Assembly: GCA_937988775.1 (NCBI GenBank)
Contig: CALKHP010000026.1
Span: forward strand, 1-36,420
From: an uncultured Alphaproteobacteria bacterium
GTDB lineage: Bacteria > Pseudomonadota > Alphaproteobacteria > Rhizobiales > Beijerinckiaceae
Direction: 5' to 3'
Length of the DNA stretch: 36,420 nucleotides
The notes beneath the pieces were generated by a model, which saw only the letters and a list, made by a program, of their open reading frames with translations, ran no database searches and was not told the origin of the DNA. The position numbers and the translations under genes are program-made. Positions within the stretch are counted from its first letter, which is position 1; every line of letters starts with the position of its first letter. Positions 7,116-18,870 of the stretch are shown here, in pieces.

Positions 7116-7580
7116 ATGGCAATCTCGCTGAAACAGCCGCAGGATGGCGATCAGGCGGAAATCTCCGACATCAACGTCACGCCGTTCATCGACGTGATCC
7201 TGGTGTTGCTGATCATCTTCATGGTGGCGGCGCCGCTCTCGACGGTCGATGTCTCGGTCGACCTGCCGGTTTCGAACGCCCAGGTCCAGCCGCGCCCGGA
7301 CAAGCCGATCTTCCTGACGGTGAAGGACGATCTCACGCTGGCGCTCGGCAATGACGCCCTGCCGCGCCAGGCGCTGCAGGCGACGCTTGACGGCGAAACC
7401 GGCAATGACCGCGAAACCCGCATCTTCCTGCGCGCCGACCAGGCGGTGAGCTACGGTGCGCTGATGCAGGTCATGAACCTGCTGCGCGAGGCAGGTTATC
7501 TCAAGATCGCGCTGGTCGGCCTCGAGGATACCGGCCAGGCCGGCGCACCCGCCACCCCGGCGCCGGGCGCCACGCCGTGA
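7116..7580 (+). CDS. exbD: TonB-system energizer ExbD
   Basis: ExbD is the partner of ExbB, with one membrane span and a periplasmic domain that contacts TonB. The 154 residues match the family. The cytoplasmic lead contains EISDINVTPFIDV and is followed by the span VILVLLIIFMVAAPL. Asp26 at its start corresponds to the essential proton-carrying aspartate of ExbD (Asp25 in E. coli). The periplasmic part (about 45-140) has the usual fold, with LREAGYLKIALVGLE near the end, and then an Ala/Pro tail. It begins five bases after exbB, and its stop overlaps the tonB GTG by four bases, so all three are coupled. Confidence 0.96.
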   Translation: MAISLKQPQDGDQAEISDINVTPFIDVILVLLIIFMVAAPLSTVDVSVDLPVSNAQVQPRPDKPIFLTVKDDLTLALGNDALPRQALQATLDGETGNDRETRIFLRADQAVSYGALMQVMNLLREAGYLKIALVGLEDTGQAGAPATPAPGATP

Positions 7581-8482
7581 TCGGCTTCAGGGCACCGGCG
7601 CGCCGGCTCGGCGCCAGCCTCGCGACGCTTGCCATGCTGCGCTGGGCCGCCGCCGCCGTGGTCATGCTCGGCGCCCATGGCGGCATCGCCTGGCTGGCGC
7701 TGCGTGATGCGCCGGCGCGCGCGATGCAGAGCGATGCGCCGCCCGCCGTGATGATCGAACTGGCGAGCGTCGCGCTCGCCCCCGAAGCGCCGCCGCGGGA
7801 TGTCGCGCCAGGCCCGCAAGCGGCGGAAACGCAACCGGAACCGGCGCCGGAGCCGGAAGCGCAACCCGAGCCTGACCCCGTGCCGGAACCGCAGCCCGTG
7901 GCACAGCCGGAGCCGGAACCGGTCTTGCAGCCCGAGCCGCCACCGCCGGAGGCCAAGCCGGCCGAGATCAAGCCGCCTGAACTGCCGAAGCAGGAAAAGG
8001 CCGAGGCGGTGCTCGCCCCGCCCCCACCGCCCGCCAAGCCGAAGCCGCACAAGAAGAAAAAGCCGAAGCAGCATGCCGAGCGCAAGAAGCCGATCGATCC
8101 CGACCGGCAGCCCCAGCGCCACAACTCGGCGCCGCCGGCTAGCAAGGCCAAGCAGGCCGACAGGCTGGCGGCGCCTTCGGCCGGCGCATCGCATGCGCCC
8201 TCCGTCTCGCCGGCGACCTGGAAGGGCGCGCTGAGCGCGCATCTCAACCGCTACAAGCGCTTCCCCTCCGATGCGGCCCGCTCCGGAACGGCCGGCGTCG
8301 CCTTCACCATCGCCCGTTCGGGCCAGGTGCTTTCCGCCCGCCTCGTGCGCTCCTCCGGCGATGCCGCGCTCGACCGCGAGGCGGTGGCGCTGCCGCGCCG
8401 CGCCAGCCCGGTGCCGGCACCGCCGGCCGGTTTCGGCGGCACGACCATCACGCTCTCGGTGCCGATCCGCTTCAACAGCTGA
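7577..8482 (+). CDS. tonB: Energy transducer TonB
   Basis: TonB spans the periplasm and carries energy from ExbBD to outer-membrane receptors. The 301-residue protein has one N-terminal membrane anchor (about 22-42) with His34, matching the conserved histidine of TonB anchors. A long Pro-rich, Glu- then Lys-rich rod (about 70-190, repeats of PEPE and PKP) follows, and then the C-terminal TonB domain. That domain shows HLNRYKRFPSDA, GTAGVAFTIARSGQVLSARLVRSSG and ALDREAVALPRRASP. The start is GTG within a GTGA overlap with the exbD stop. No in-frame ATG precedes the membrane anchor closely enough to replace it. It is the last gene of the exbB-exbD-tonB operon. The receptor it serves is not encoded here. 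Confidence 0.93.
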   Translation: MIGFRAPARRLGASLATLAMLRWAAAAVVMLGAHGGIAWLALRDAPARAMQSDAPPAVMIELASVALAPEAPPRDVAPGPQAAETQPEPAPEPEAQPEPDPVPEPQPVAQPEPEPVLQPEPPPPEAKPAEIKPPELPKQEKAEAVLAPPPPPAKPKPHKKKKPKQHAERKKPIDPDRQPQRHNSAPPASKAKQADRLAAPSAGASHAPSVSPATWKGALSAHLNRYKRFPSDAARSGTAGVAFTIARSGQVLSARLVRSSGDAALDREAVALPRRASPVPAPPAGFGGTTITLSVPIRFNS

Positions 8483-8589
8483 ACGCGGGAACACCAACCG
8501 GACGCCACCCCCGGCCGGGAGATCGACACGGCCCCGGCGCAGGCCAACACGCCTCTCGACGCGGCGCGCGCGCCGTGCTTCCTAATCCC

Positions 8590-9246
8590 ATGCACGTTGC
8601 CTTCCGCGCCGCCGCCGCACGCCCTCGCCTGATGCTCGCAACGGCAGTCGTCGCGGTGCTACCATTCCCCTTGCCGGCGGGTTGGCCGCTGGTCACGCGG
8701 CTGCTGGCCGGCTGGGATGTCGGCATCCTGACCTATCTCGTGCTGGCCTTCGGCGAGATGACCGGCGCCGATGCGCGGCGGATGCGCGAGCGTGCCAGCC
8801 TGCTCGACGACGGCGCCGCCGCGACGCTCGTGCTGACCGTTCTCGCGGCGATTGCGAGCCTGGCGGCGATCGCCGCGGAACTCGCCGGCCTCCGATCCGT
8901 GCCGGCGGGCGACAAGGCGCTGCATGTCGGCCTCGCCGGCTTCACGCTGCTCGCCTCGTGGGTCTTCGTCCACACCGTGTTCGCGCAGCATTACGCCTAC
9001 CAGTTCTATGCCGAGGATGGCGCGGACAAGCCGGCCTTCGATTTTCCCGGCGGCACGCGCGCGCCGGCCTTCTCGGATTTTCTCTATGTCGCCTTCACCA
9101 TCGGCGCCTCCTCCGCCACATCCGATGTCAACGTGACCGCGAATGCGGTGCGTAAAGTGATGACGGCGCATTGCGTGCTGAGCTTCTTCTTCAACACCTC
9201 GGTCCTCGGTTTCGGGATCAATGTCGGCGCGGGGTTGCTGTCATGA
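8590..9246 (+). CDS. DUF1345 integral membrane protein
   Basis: This 218-residue protein matches the DUF1345 family, which has no assigned function. The family start is visible as RAAAARPRLMLATAVVAVLPF, followed by several hydrophobic spans (about 14-30, 38-58, 75-100, 110-130, 190-215). The conserved segment HYAYQFYAEDG, a short PGGTRAPAFSDFLYVAFTIGASSATSDVNV loop and HCVLSFFFNTSVLGFGIN are all typical. The longer frame from a GTG at 8575 adds five residues. I prefer the ATG at 8590, although no clear ribosome site precedes either. It follows tonB by 107 bases, and its stop overlaps the start of AMP nucleosidase (ATGA), so the two are probably translated together. Confidence 0.85.
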   Translation: MHVAFRAAAARPRLMLATAVVAVLPFPLPAGWPLVTRLLAGWDVGILTYLVLAFGEMTGADARRMRERASLLDDGAAATLVLTVLAAIASLAAIAAELAGLRSVPAGDKALHVGLAGFTLLASWVFVHTVFAQHYAYQFYAEDGADKPAFDFPGGTRAPAFSDFLYVAFTIGASSATSDVNVTANAVRKVMTAHCVLSFFFNTSVLGFGINVGAGLLS

Positions 9247-10715
9247 GCTTGTCCGATCATGAATTTTCCGCCGTGGCCGGCGCGCGCGCCGCGATCGACC
9301 GGCTGGTGCTCCTGCACGAGCGCGCGGTCGCGGCACTCCGGGCGGCGCTCGAACGTTTCCTCGATGGCGGGCCGCCGCCAACCGCGCACGAGCGCCTGAG
9401 CTTCCGCTACGCGGCGATCCGCGTCACCTATCGGCCCGATGGCGTGCCGCCGGTCAATCGCCGCGCCTATGCCAAGTTCCAGCGCTCCGGCGTCTACGAA
9501 ACCACGGTGACGCAGCCGGAGGCCTTCCGCACCTACCTGATGGAACAGCTCACGCCGCTGGTCGAGGAATACGGCGCCACGCTGGCGGTCGGCGTCGGCG
9601 AGCAGGAAATTCCCTATCCTTACGTGTTCGAGCGCGGCGACGAACTCGGCCGTGGCGCGGTGACGGCATCGGAACTGGCGCGCTTCTTCCCCGTGCCGCT
9701 GCTCTCGGCCGTCGGCGACGAGATCGCCGACGGGCTGATCGATGCCGATGCGCGCGGCGCATTGCCCCTGGCGCTGTTCGATGGCGCGCGCACGGATTAT
9801 TCGCTCAGGCGGCTGGTGCATTATACCGGCACCGACTGGCGCGACGTGCAGCCGTGGATCCTGCTGACCAACTACCACCGCTATGTCGACCAGTTCGTGC
9901 GCTGGGGCCTCGAGCAGGTCAGGGCCGGCGGTCGCTTCGACCGCCTGGTGCTGCCGGGCGGCGTCGCCATCGATGCGGACAAGGCCACCGCCATCACCGA
10001 CGATGTGTTCGGCGCCTCGACCTGGGCCAATTCGCAAATGCCAGCCTATCACGTCACCACGCCCGGCCGACAGGGCATCACGCTGGTCAATATCGGCGTC
10101 GGCCCCTCGAACGCCAAGAACATCACCGATCATCTCGCAGTGCTCAGGCCGCATTGCTTCCTGATGGTCGGCCATTGCGGCGGCCTGCGCCAGAGCCAGC
10201 AGATCGGCGATTACGTGCTCGCCCATGCCTATCTGCGCCAGGACCGTATCCTCGATACGCTGCTGCCGCCGGATATCCCGATCCCGGCGCTGGCCGAGGT
10301 GCAGATCGCGCTCCAGGAAGCCGCCTCGCTGGTCACCGGCGAGCGCGGCGAGGCGCTGAAGGCCCGGCTGCGCACCGGCACCGTCGTCACCAATATCGAC
10401 CGCAACTGGGAGCTGCGCTTCACGCAGGAGCGCCACCGCATCAACCTGTCGCGCGCCATCGCCGTCGATATGGAAAGCGGCACCATCGCAGCGCAGGGCT
10501 ACCGGCTGCGCGTACCCTACGGCACGCTTCTGTGCGTGTCGGACAAGCCGCTGCATGGCGAGATCAAGCTGCCGGGCGCCGCCAACGCCTTCTACGAGCG
10601 CGCCATCGGCCAGCATCTCGCCATCGGCATCAAGGCGGTCGACCTGCTGCGCGACCAGATCGGCTCATTGCACTCGCGCAAGCTCAGGAGCTTCGACGAG
10701 CCGCCATTCCGCTGA
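9243..10715 (+). CDS. amn: AMP nucleosidase
   Basis: AMP nucleosidase splits AMP into adenine and ribose 5-phosphate, which adjusts the adenylate pool and feeds salvage. The 490-residue length fits the enzyme (about 480). The N-terminal half is the Amn-specific domain (RVTYRPDGVPPVNRRAYAKF, EIPYPYVFERGDEL, TNYHRYVDQFV). The C-terminal half is a nucleoside-phosphorylase-like domain with NIGVGPSNAKNITDHLAVLRP, VGHCGGLR and AVDMESGTIAAQGYRLRVPYGTLLCVSDKPLHGE. The Glu in DMES is the ribose-binding residue of the fold. I chose the ATG at 9243 within the ATGA overlap. The longer frame from 9171 would run far into the DUF1345 gene. It converges on metH with 21 bases between. Confidence 0.95.
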   Translation: MSLSDHEFSAVAGARAAIDRLVLLHERAVAALRAALERFLDGGPPPTAHERLSFRYAAIRVTYRPDGVPPVNRRAYAKFQRSGVYETTVTQPEAFRTYLMEQLTPLVEEYGATLAVGVGEQEIPYPYVFERGDELGRGAVTASELARFFPVPLLSAVGDEIADGLIDADARGALPLALFDGARTDYSLRRLVHYTGTDWRDVQPWILLTNYHRYVDQFVRWGLEQVRAGGRFDRLVLPGGVAIDADKATAITDDVFGASTWANSQMPAYHVTTPGRQGITLVNIGVGPSNAKNITDHLAVLRPHCFLMVGHCGGLRQSQQIGDYVLAHAYLRQDRILDTLLPPDIPIPALAEVQIALQEAASLVTGERGEALKARLRTGTVVTNIDRNWELRFTQERHRINLSRAIAVDMESGTIAAQGYRLRVPYGTLLCVSDKPLHGEIKLPGAANAFYERAIGQHLAIGIKAVDLLRDQIGSLHSRKLRSFDEPPFR

Positions 10716-10736
10716 AATGGACCGGCCACGCCCGGC

Positions 10737-14489
<3,753 letters not shown>

Positions 14490-14538
14490 ATTATCGGACC
14501 TTTATCGAATACGCTCAATTACCTAGGCGGGGTGCCAA

Positions 14539-14567
14539 TTTCCTTCTCCGCTTGCGGGAGAAGGAAA
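14539..14567. repeat. Palindromic hairpin between metF and metH
   Basis: Ten complementary bases (TTTCCTTCTC at 14539-14548 and GAGAAGGAAA at 14558-14567) enclose a 9-base loop that is itself nearly symmetric. It resembles the CTCTCCC-GCTTGCGG-GAGAG type of dispersed intergenic hairpins common in alphaproteobacteria. A related element lies at 29324-29353. There is no T-run after the stem on the minus strand, so a simple terminator is unlikely. It may adjust metH relative to metF. Confidence 0.6.
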
Positions 14568-14597
14568 ACGGCGGCATCCGCTCATTCGTCATTCCGC

Positions 14598-15506
14598 TCA
14601 CGCCGCCGCCTGCTGCATCGCCGGGCGCAGGCCGAGCAGGTGGCAGATCGCGTAAACGAGATCGGCCTTGTTCATGGTGTAGAAGTGGAAATCGACGACG
14701 CCGCGATCGACCAGATCGAGCACCTGCTCGGCGGCGACAGCGGCAGCGACGAGCTTGCGGGTCGCCGGATCATCGTCGAGCCCGTCGAAGCGGCCGGCGA
14801 GCCAGGCCGGCACGCTCGCGCCGGTGCGCTTGGCGAAGCCCGCCGTCTGCCTGAAATTCTGCACCGGCACGATGCCGGGCACGATCGGGATATCGATGCC
14901 GGCGGCGCGCACATGATCGAGATAGCGCAGGTAATGCTCGTTATCGAAGAAGAACTGCGTGATGGCGCGCGTGGCACCCGCTTCGACCTTGCGCTTCAGC
15001 GTGTCGATATCGGCGGCGAGCGACGGGCTTTCGGGGTGGCGCTCGGGATAGGCCGAGACGGAAATCTCGAAATCGCCGATGGCGCGGATATCCGCGACCA
15101 GCTCGGCGGTGTCGCCATAGCCGCCGGGCGTCGGGGCATAGGCCGCGCCGAGCCCGCCGGCCGGATCGCCGCGCAGCGCCACGATATGGCGCACGCCGGC
15201 GGCCCAGTAATCGCGAACCACCTCGCGCACCTCGTCGCGCGTCGCCGAGACGCAGGTCAGGTGCGCAGCCGGTTTCAGCGTGGTTTCGTTGACGATGCGG
15301 GCGACGGTGGCATGCGTGCGCTCGCGCGTCGAGCCGCCGGCGCCATAGGTCACCGAGACGAAATCCGGCGAGAGCGGCTCGAGCCGCTTGATCGAGCCCC
15401 AGAGGGCCTCTTCCATCTCGTCGCTCTTGGGCGGGAAGAATTCGAACGAGACGCGGAGCGCCGGGGTCTCGCCGGTGCGGCTGCGGCGCAGCGAAGCGAC
15501 ACTCAT
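14598..15506 (-). CDS. metF: Methylenetetrahydrofolate reductase
   Basis: MetF reduces 5,10-methylenetetrahydrofolate to the 5-methyl form, the methyl donor for MetH, using NADH and FAD. The 302-residue TIM-barrel protein shows VSFEFFPPKSDEME at the start, with the catalytic Glu in the first strand. FVSVTYGAGGSTRERTH, HLTCVSATRDEV and ALRGDP are the FAD- and folate-site motifs, and ITQFFFDNEHYLRY and VPGIVPVQN follow later. The chosen ATG at 15506 shares one base with the stop of the preceding regulator (TGATG). A GTG one codon earlier is also possible. It lies between the SahR-like regulator and metH, so all three are probably one transcript serving the methionine cycle. Confidence 0.97.
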   Translation of the reverse strand: MSVASLRRSRTGETPALRVSFEFFPPKSDEMEEALWGSIKRLEPLSPDFVSVTYGAGGSTRERTHATVARIVNETTLKPAAHLTCVSATRDEVREVVRDYWAAGVRHIVALRGDPAGGLGAAYAPTPGGYGDTAELVADIRAIGDFEISVSAYPERHPESPSLAADIDTLKRKVEAGATRAITQFFFDNEHYLRYLDHVRAAGIDIPIVPGIVPVQNFRQTAGFAKRTGASVPAWLAGRFDGLDDDPATRKLVAAAVAAEQVLDLVDRGVVDFHFYTMNKADLVYAICHLLGLRPAMQQAAA

Positions 15507-16519
15507 CACGCCACCTCGCGCACGGAATGGCCGGCGCCGCGCAGCCGGTCGTCGAGCACGCGCGGATCGTCGGCGAGCCAGAGCGACACCGTCAGCTGGC
15601 CCCGGCCGGTCGGTGGCAACTCGCGGTGGTCATGCGGGCTGAGGCCTGCCTCCTCCAGCATCGTGTCGATCTCGTCGCGGGCAAAGCCGAGGCGGCGGTG
15701 GGCGTGGCTCTCGCGCAGGGATTCATAGGTATGGGGCGCGAAATCGACGACGATCATGCGCCCGCCCGGCCGCAACCCGCGCGCCGCCTCACGGATGGCG
15801 CGGGCCGGATCGTCGAGATAATGCAGCACCTGATGGATGACGATCAGGTCATAGGCGTTGCGCTCGACGGGCAGTGCATAGATGTCGGCCTGGCGCAGCT
15901 GCACGTTCTTGAGGCCGCTCGCCTCGAGCTTGGCGCGCGCCACCGCCAGCATGGCGTGGCTCGAATCGATGCCGACGGCACGCGTGGTGCGCGGCGCCAG
16001 CAGCGCCAGCATGCGGCCGGTACCGGTGCCGAGATCAAGCACCGCCTTGAACGGCCCCTTGCCGGCAGCAGCGAGCACGGCGGCCTCGACATCCTTCTCC
16101 GCGACATGCATGGCGCGCAGCTGGTCCCAATCGTCGGCATGACGGGCGAAATAGGTTTCCGCCGCACGCGCACGTTCGGCGCGGACCTCGGCGAGGCGGG
16201 CGCGGTCGCCGGCCAGCACCGCGTCATTGGCATCGAGCCCGCCCAGCACCTGCCCGGCGCTCGCCAGCGCCAGCGGCGTCTCCGACAGGCGGAAAAACGC
16301 CCAGGCGCCCTCGCGGTGCCGGTCGACGAGGCCGGCATCGACGAGCAGCTTGAGATGGCGCGAGACGCGCGGCTGCGACTGGCCGAGAATCGTGGTCAGC
16401 TCGGTGACGGTCAGCTCGGCATCGGCGATCAGCGCCAGGATGCGCAGCCGCGTCGGCTCGGCCACCGCCTCGAGCGAGGAGATCATGTCGCGAAAGGGCA
16501 CCTGCATCGGCGTTTCCAT
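15506..16519 (-). CDS. ArsR-family regulator fused to a SAM-dependent methyltransferase domain (SahR-like)
   Basis: The protein joins an N-terminal ArsR winged helix (about 10-90) to a class I methyltransferase domain (about 130-300). The DNA-binding part shows EPTRLRILALIADAELTVTELTTILGQSQPRVSRHLKLLVDAGLV, without the metal cysteines of arsenic sensors. The second domain has VLDLGTGTGRMLALL (SAM motif I), the acidic residue in VGIDSSHAML, and GLRPGGRMIVVDF. Such fusions next to metF/metH are known as SahR-type regulators of methionine genes, reported to sense S-adenosylhomocysteine. Starts at 16546, 16519 and 16507 are in frame. The first abuts the palindrome at 16547-16562, so 16519 was chosen, giving 337 residues, with 16507 also possible. 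Whether the second domain still methylates anything is unknown. Confidence 0.88.
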   Translation of the reverse strand: METPMQVPFRDMISSLEAVAEPTRLRILALIADAELTVTELTTILGQSQPRVSRHLKLLVDAGLVDRHREGAWAFFRLSETPLALASAGQVLGGLDANDAVLAGDRARLAEVRAERARAAETYFARHADDWDQLRAMHVAEKDVEAAVLAAAGKGPFKAVLDLGTGTGRMLALLAPRTTRAVGIDSSHAMLAVARAKLEASGLKNVQLRQADIYALPVERNAYDLIVIHQVLHYLDDPARAIREAARGLRPGGRMIVVDFAPHTYESLRESHAHRRLGFARDEIDTMLEEAGLSPHDHRELPPTGRGQLTVSLWLADDPRVLDDRLRGAGHSVREVA

Positions 16520-16546
16520 CCTGCGGCTATCTGCACAGAAGCGCAT

Positions 16547-16562
16547 ATAAAGATATCTTTAT
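16547..16562. promoter_or_regulatory. Operator-like 16-bp perfect palindrome before the SahR-like/metF/metH operon
   Basis: ATAAAGAT at 16547-16554 is followed directly by its complement ATCTTTAT at 16555-16562, with partial symmetry outside (GCAT on the left, GCG on the right). It lies just upstream of the regulator gene and stands out as AT-rich in GC-rich DNA. ArsR-family dimers bind such short palindromes, and the sequence resembles the sites described for SahR-type regulators in proteobacteria. Autoregulation of the operon is inferred. Confidence 0.7.
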
Positions 16563-16679
16563 GCGAAAATCAAGGCCAAACGAGAGTCGGCGCCAGAATC
16601 TGGCCTGGCCGCGCCGATTCGAGGTCAACCGGAGGCAGGGCGGGGCGGGCCGTCTTGAGAATCTGCTGCAACGCATGGG

Positions 16680-16752
16680 CTCATGCTGAGCCTGTCGAAG
16701 GATGGTCCGGTCCGGCGCGCGATCCTCCATGTTTCGACAAGCTCAGCATGAG
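16680..16752. repeat. Long inverted repeat of the TTCGACA-GCTCAGCATGAG type
   Basis: The arms at 16680-16699 and 16733-16752 are complementary at 19 of 20 positions and flank a 33-base centre. Each arm contains a TTCGACA...GCTCAGCATGAG core (on opposite strands). This core is a widely dispersed intergenic repeat in alphaproteobacteria that, when translated, reads RQAQHE in spurious reading frames on both sides. It fills the gap between the SahR-like gene and the Gfo/Idh genes. It lies downstream of the latter and may act as a transcription end or as a REP-like mobile unit. Confidence 0.8.
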
Positions 16753-16780
16753 GTCCCGGGACGGGTATCCCGGCGAGCCG

Positions 16781-17785
16781 TCAGGCTTCGCCGCCCTTGG
16801 CCAGCAAGTCCCCGATCAGGCGCTGCGAGGCGAGCGCCTCCTCGCCGGATACCATCGGGTCACGGTCTTGCGCGATCGCATCGAGGAAATCCGCGATCAC
16901 GGCGCGATGCGCATCATGGGGGAAATCCATGATGTTGGCGCCGCTGCCGGTATCGCCCTCCGCCGCCACGACTTCCTCGCGCCCGTCGAGCCAGGCGATT
17001 TTCAGCGAGCCGCCGATCAGCGCCGCCGATGCTTTCGTGCCGATGATCTCGATGCGCTCGGGGTGGCCGGGATTGAAGGCGGTCGTCGCCAGCACCGTGC
17101 CGGGCGCGCCATTGCCGAGCCGGACCAGCGCCGCGACGTAATCCTCGGTCTCCATGCGGTGCAGCGCCGTGGTGGCGACATCGGCCGCTCTCACCGCCGA
17201 CACGCCGACCAGCGAGCGAAACAGGTCGAGGGAATGGATCGCCTGCGTCAGCAGCACGCCGCCGCCGTCGCGCGCCATCGTGCCGCGGCCGGGCTCGTCG
17301 TAATAGGCTTGCGGCCGCCACCACGGCACAGTGAGGAAACCGGCGGCGATCATGCCGAGTTCGCTCGCCGCCAGCGCCGCCTTCAGCCTCAGGCTCGCCG
17401 GCCGGAAGCGGTGCTGCAGCACCACGCCGAGCCGCCTGTCGGCCTTGCGCGCCACTGCAACCAGCTTCTCGCCGGCAGCGACCGTCAGTTCCAGCGGCTT
17501 TTCTACCAGCACATGCTTGCCGGCGGCGAAGCATTTCTCCGCCACGGCAAGATGCGCGCTCGGCGGCGTCAGCACGATCACAGCTCTGACGCCATCATCG
17601 GCGAGCGCCGCGTCGATATCGTTGCTGACCGGGAACGGGAACTGCGCGGCGAAGGCTTCCGTCCGCTCCTTGCTGCGGCTGACCGCGTGGCGCACCTCCG
17701 CCCGCTCGGAGAGGTCGAGCAGGCTCTTGGCGTGCGGCAGGGCGGCGGGGCCGAGCCCGATAATGGCGATACCGGTCTTGCTCAT
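16781..17785 (-). CDS. Gfo/Idh/MocA-family NAD(P)-dependent oxidoreductase (1)
   Basis: Enzymes of this family oxidise or reduce sugars, inositols and related compounds with NAD(P). The 334-residue protein has an N-terminal Rossmann domain (about 1-125) starting GIAIIGLGPAALPH. It shows the usual AVIVLTPPSAHL and then the conserved EKP motif in VLVEKPLELT, whose Lys is catalytic. The C-terminal domain (about 130-330) includes GGGVLLTQAIHSLDLFRSLVG, matching the D/GGGxxxDxGxHxxD signature region with His and Asp. The substrate cannot be read from the sequence. It lies 62 bases after a second, distantly related family member, and the solute-binding protein is encoded upstream on the same strand, so uptake and oxidation of one sugar-like compound is a reasonable guess. 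Confidence 0.88.
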   Translation of the reverse strand: MSKTGIAIIGLGPAALPHAKSLLDLSERAEVRHAVSRSKERTEAFAAQFPFPVSNDIDAALADDGVRAVIVLTPPSAHLAVAEKCFAAGKHVLVEKPLELTVAAGEKLVAVARKADRRLGVVLQHRFRPASLRLKAALAASELGMIAAGFLTVPWWRPQAYYDEPGRGTMARDGGGVLLTQAIHSLDLFRSLVGVSAVRAADVATTALHRMETEDYVAALVRLGNGAPGTVLATTAFNPGHPERIEIIGTKASAALIGGSLKIAWLDGREEVVAAEGDTGSGANIMDFPHDAHRAVIADFLDAIAQDRDPMVSGEEALASQRLIGDLLAKGGEA

Positions 17786-17847
17786 GATGGTTTCCTATAT
17801 TTCAGTTCCGCCGGCCCCGGGGGCGAGGTCGCGGCCGATCGATCGGG

Positions 17848-18870
17848 TTATCGCAATCGCCGCGCCGTCGCCTGCGCCTCGAGCGCCAGCCGCGTCACGG
17901 TGAAAACGTGCGCCTGCGTCATTGCCGTCTCGCTCCGGTCGCGCACATCGGCGAGGAAGGCGCGGAAATAGGTCAGCGGCTCGCGGCTCGCATCGATATG
18001 GCGCGTGCCCTTGCCATCGACGAGGAACAGGTGATCGGTGCCGGGCCTGCCGGCAATGTCGACATATTTGCGCAATTCGATGGTGCCTTCGGTGCCAAGG
18101 ATGGTCAGGCGGCCATCGCCCCAGATCGGCAAGCCGTCGGCGGTGAACCAGTCGCAGCGGATGAAGCCGCTGGCGCCGCCACCACGCAGCAGGATGTCGC
18201 CGTAATCCTCGAAGCGCGGCAGGTCGGGATGGCCGAGATTGCCGGCGCTGCTGGCGACGATCTCGGCGCCGGTCGCGCCGGTGAAATACAGGAACTGGTC
18301 GATCTGGTGCGAGGCGATATCGGCGAGGATACCGCCGAAATTCGCCACGTCGAAGAACCAGCCCGGCCGGATGGCGCGGTTGAGCCGGTGCGGCCCGAGC
18401 CCGACCGTCTGGATGACGCGGCCGATGGCGCCGTCGGCGATCAGTTTGCCGGCAACGATCGTCGCCGGCACCACGAAGCGCTCGGAAAAGCAGATCGAGA
18501 ACATGCGGCCGGTTTCGCGCACCACCTGCTGCACCGCCTCGAGATCGGCAATGGTGGTGATGCCCGGCTTGTCGACCATCACATCCTTGCCGGCGCGCAT
18601 CGCCGCGATGGCGAGCCCTGCCCGGTCCTTCGGCACGGCCGCGATGCAGATGATGGCGATCGACGGGTCGTCGAGCAGGCGCTCGCGCGCCACCATGGCG
18701 AGATCAGGAAAGCGCTCACGCAAGCCGTCAAGCACGCGCGGGTCGCTGGTCTGCGGATCGCAGCCGGCGCAGATCGCGCCCGCCGCGAGCAACTCGCCGA
18801 CCATATGGTAGACGTGGCGGTGGTCGGCACCGACCACCGCGAAACGGAGCGGATCAGCCACTGGCGTCAC
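17848..18870 (-). CDS. Gfo/Idh/MocA-family oxidoreductase (2)
   Basis: This 340-residue protein is a divergent member of the same family as its downstream neighbour. The Rossmann domain begins RFAVVGADHRHVYHM, where the usual glycine-rich GxGxxG is replaced by GADHRH, so cofactor binding may differ. DVMVDKPGITTIADLEAV contains the conserved DKP lysine, and GGILADIASHQIDQFLYFTG holds the catalytic-region His. The start is a GTG in a GTGA overlap with the stop of the solute-binding gene. No ATG lies near the N-terminus of the Rossmann domain. Two unlike oxidoreductases behind one transport gene suggest successive steps on one substrate. This is an inference. Confidence 0.85.
   Translation of the reverse strand: MTPVADPLRFAVVGADHRHVYHMVGELLAAGAICAGCDPQTSDPRVLDGLRERFPDLAMVARERLLDDPSIAIICIAAVPKDRAGLAIAAMRAGKDVMVDKPGITTIADLEAVQQVVRETGRMFSICFSERFVVPATIVAGKLIADGAIGRVIQTVGLGPHRLNRAIRPGWFFDVANFGGILADIASHQIDQFLYFTGATGAEIVASSAGNLGHPDLPRFEDYGDILLRGGGASGFIRCDWFTADGLPIWGDGRLTILGTEGTIELRKYVDIAGRPGTDHLFLVDGKGTRHIDASREPLTYFRAFLADVRDRSETAMTQAHVFTVTRLALEAQATARRLR

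Noticed and set aside
14498..14520. Second copy of the SahR-like palindrome before metH
   Set aside because: Only an ATAAAG-like half is present and the other half does not match.
14490..14597. SAM, SAH or cobalamin riboswitch before metH
   Set aside because: No conserved riboswitch core was recognised. The gap is short and is mostly occupied by the dispersed hairpin.
16527..16730. Small minus-strand open frame containing RQAQHE
   Set aside because: It is the translation of the dispersed inverted repeat and covers the operator palindrome, so it is not a gene.
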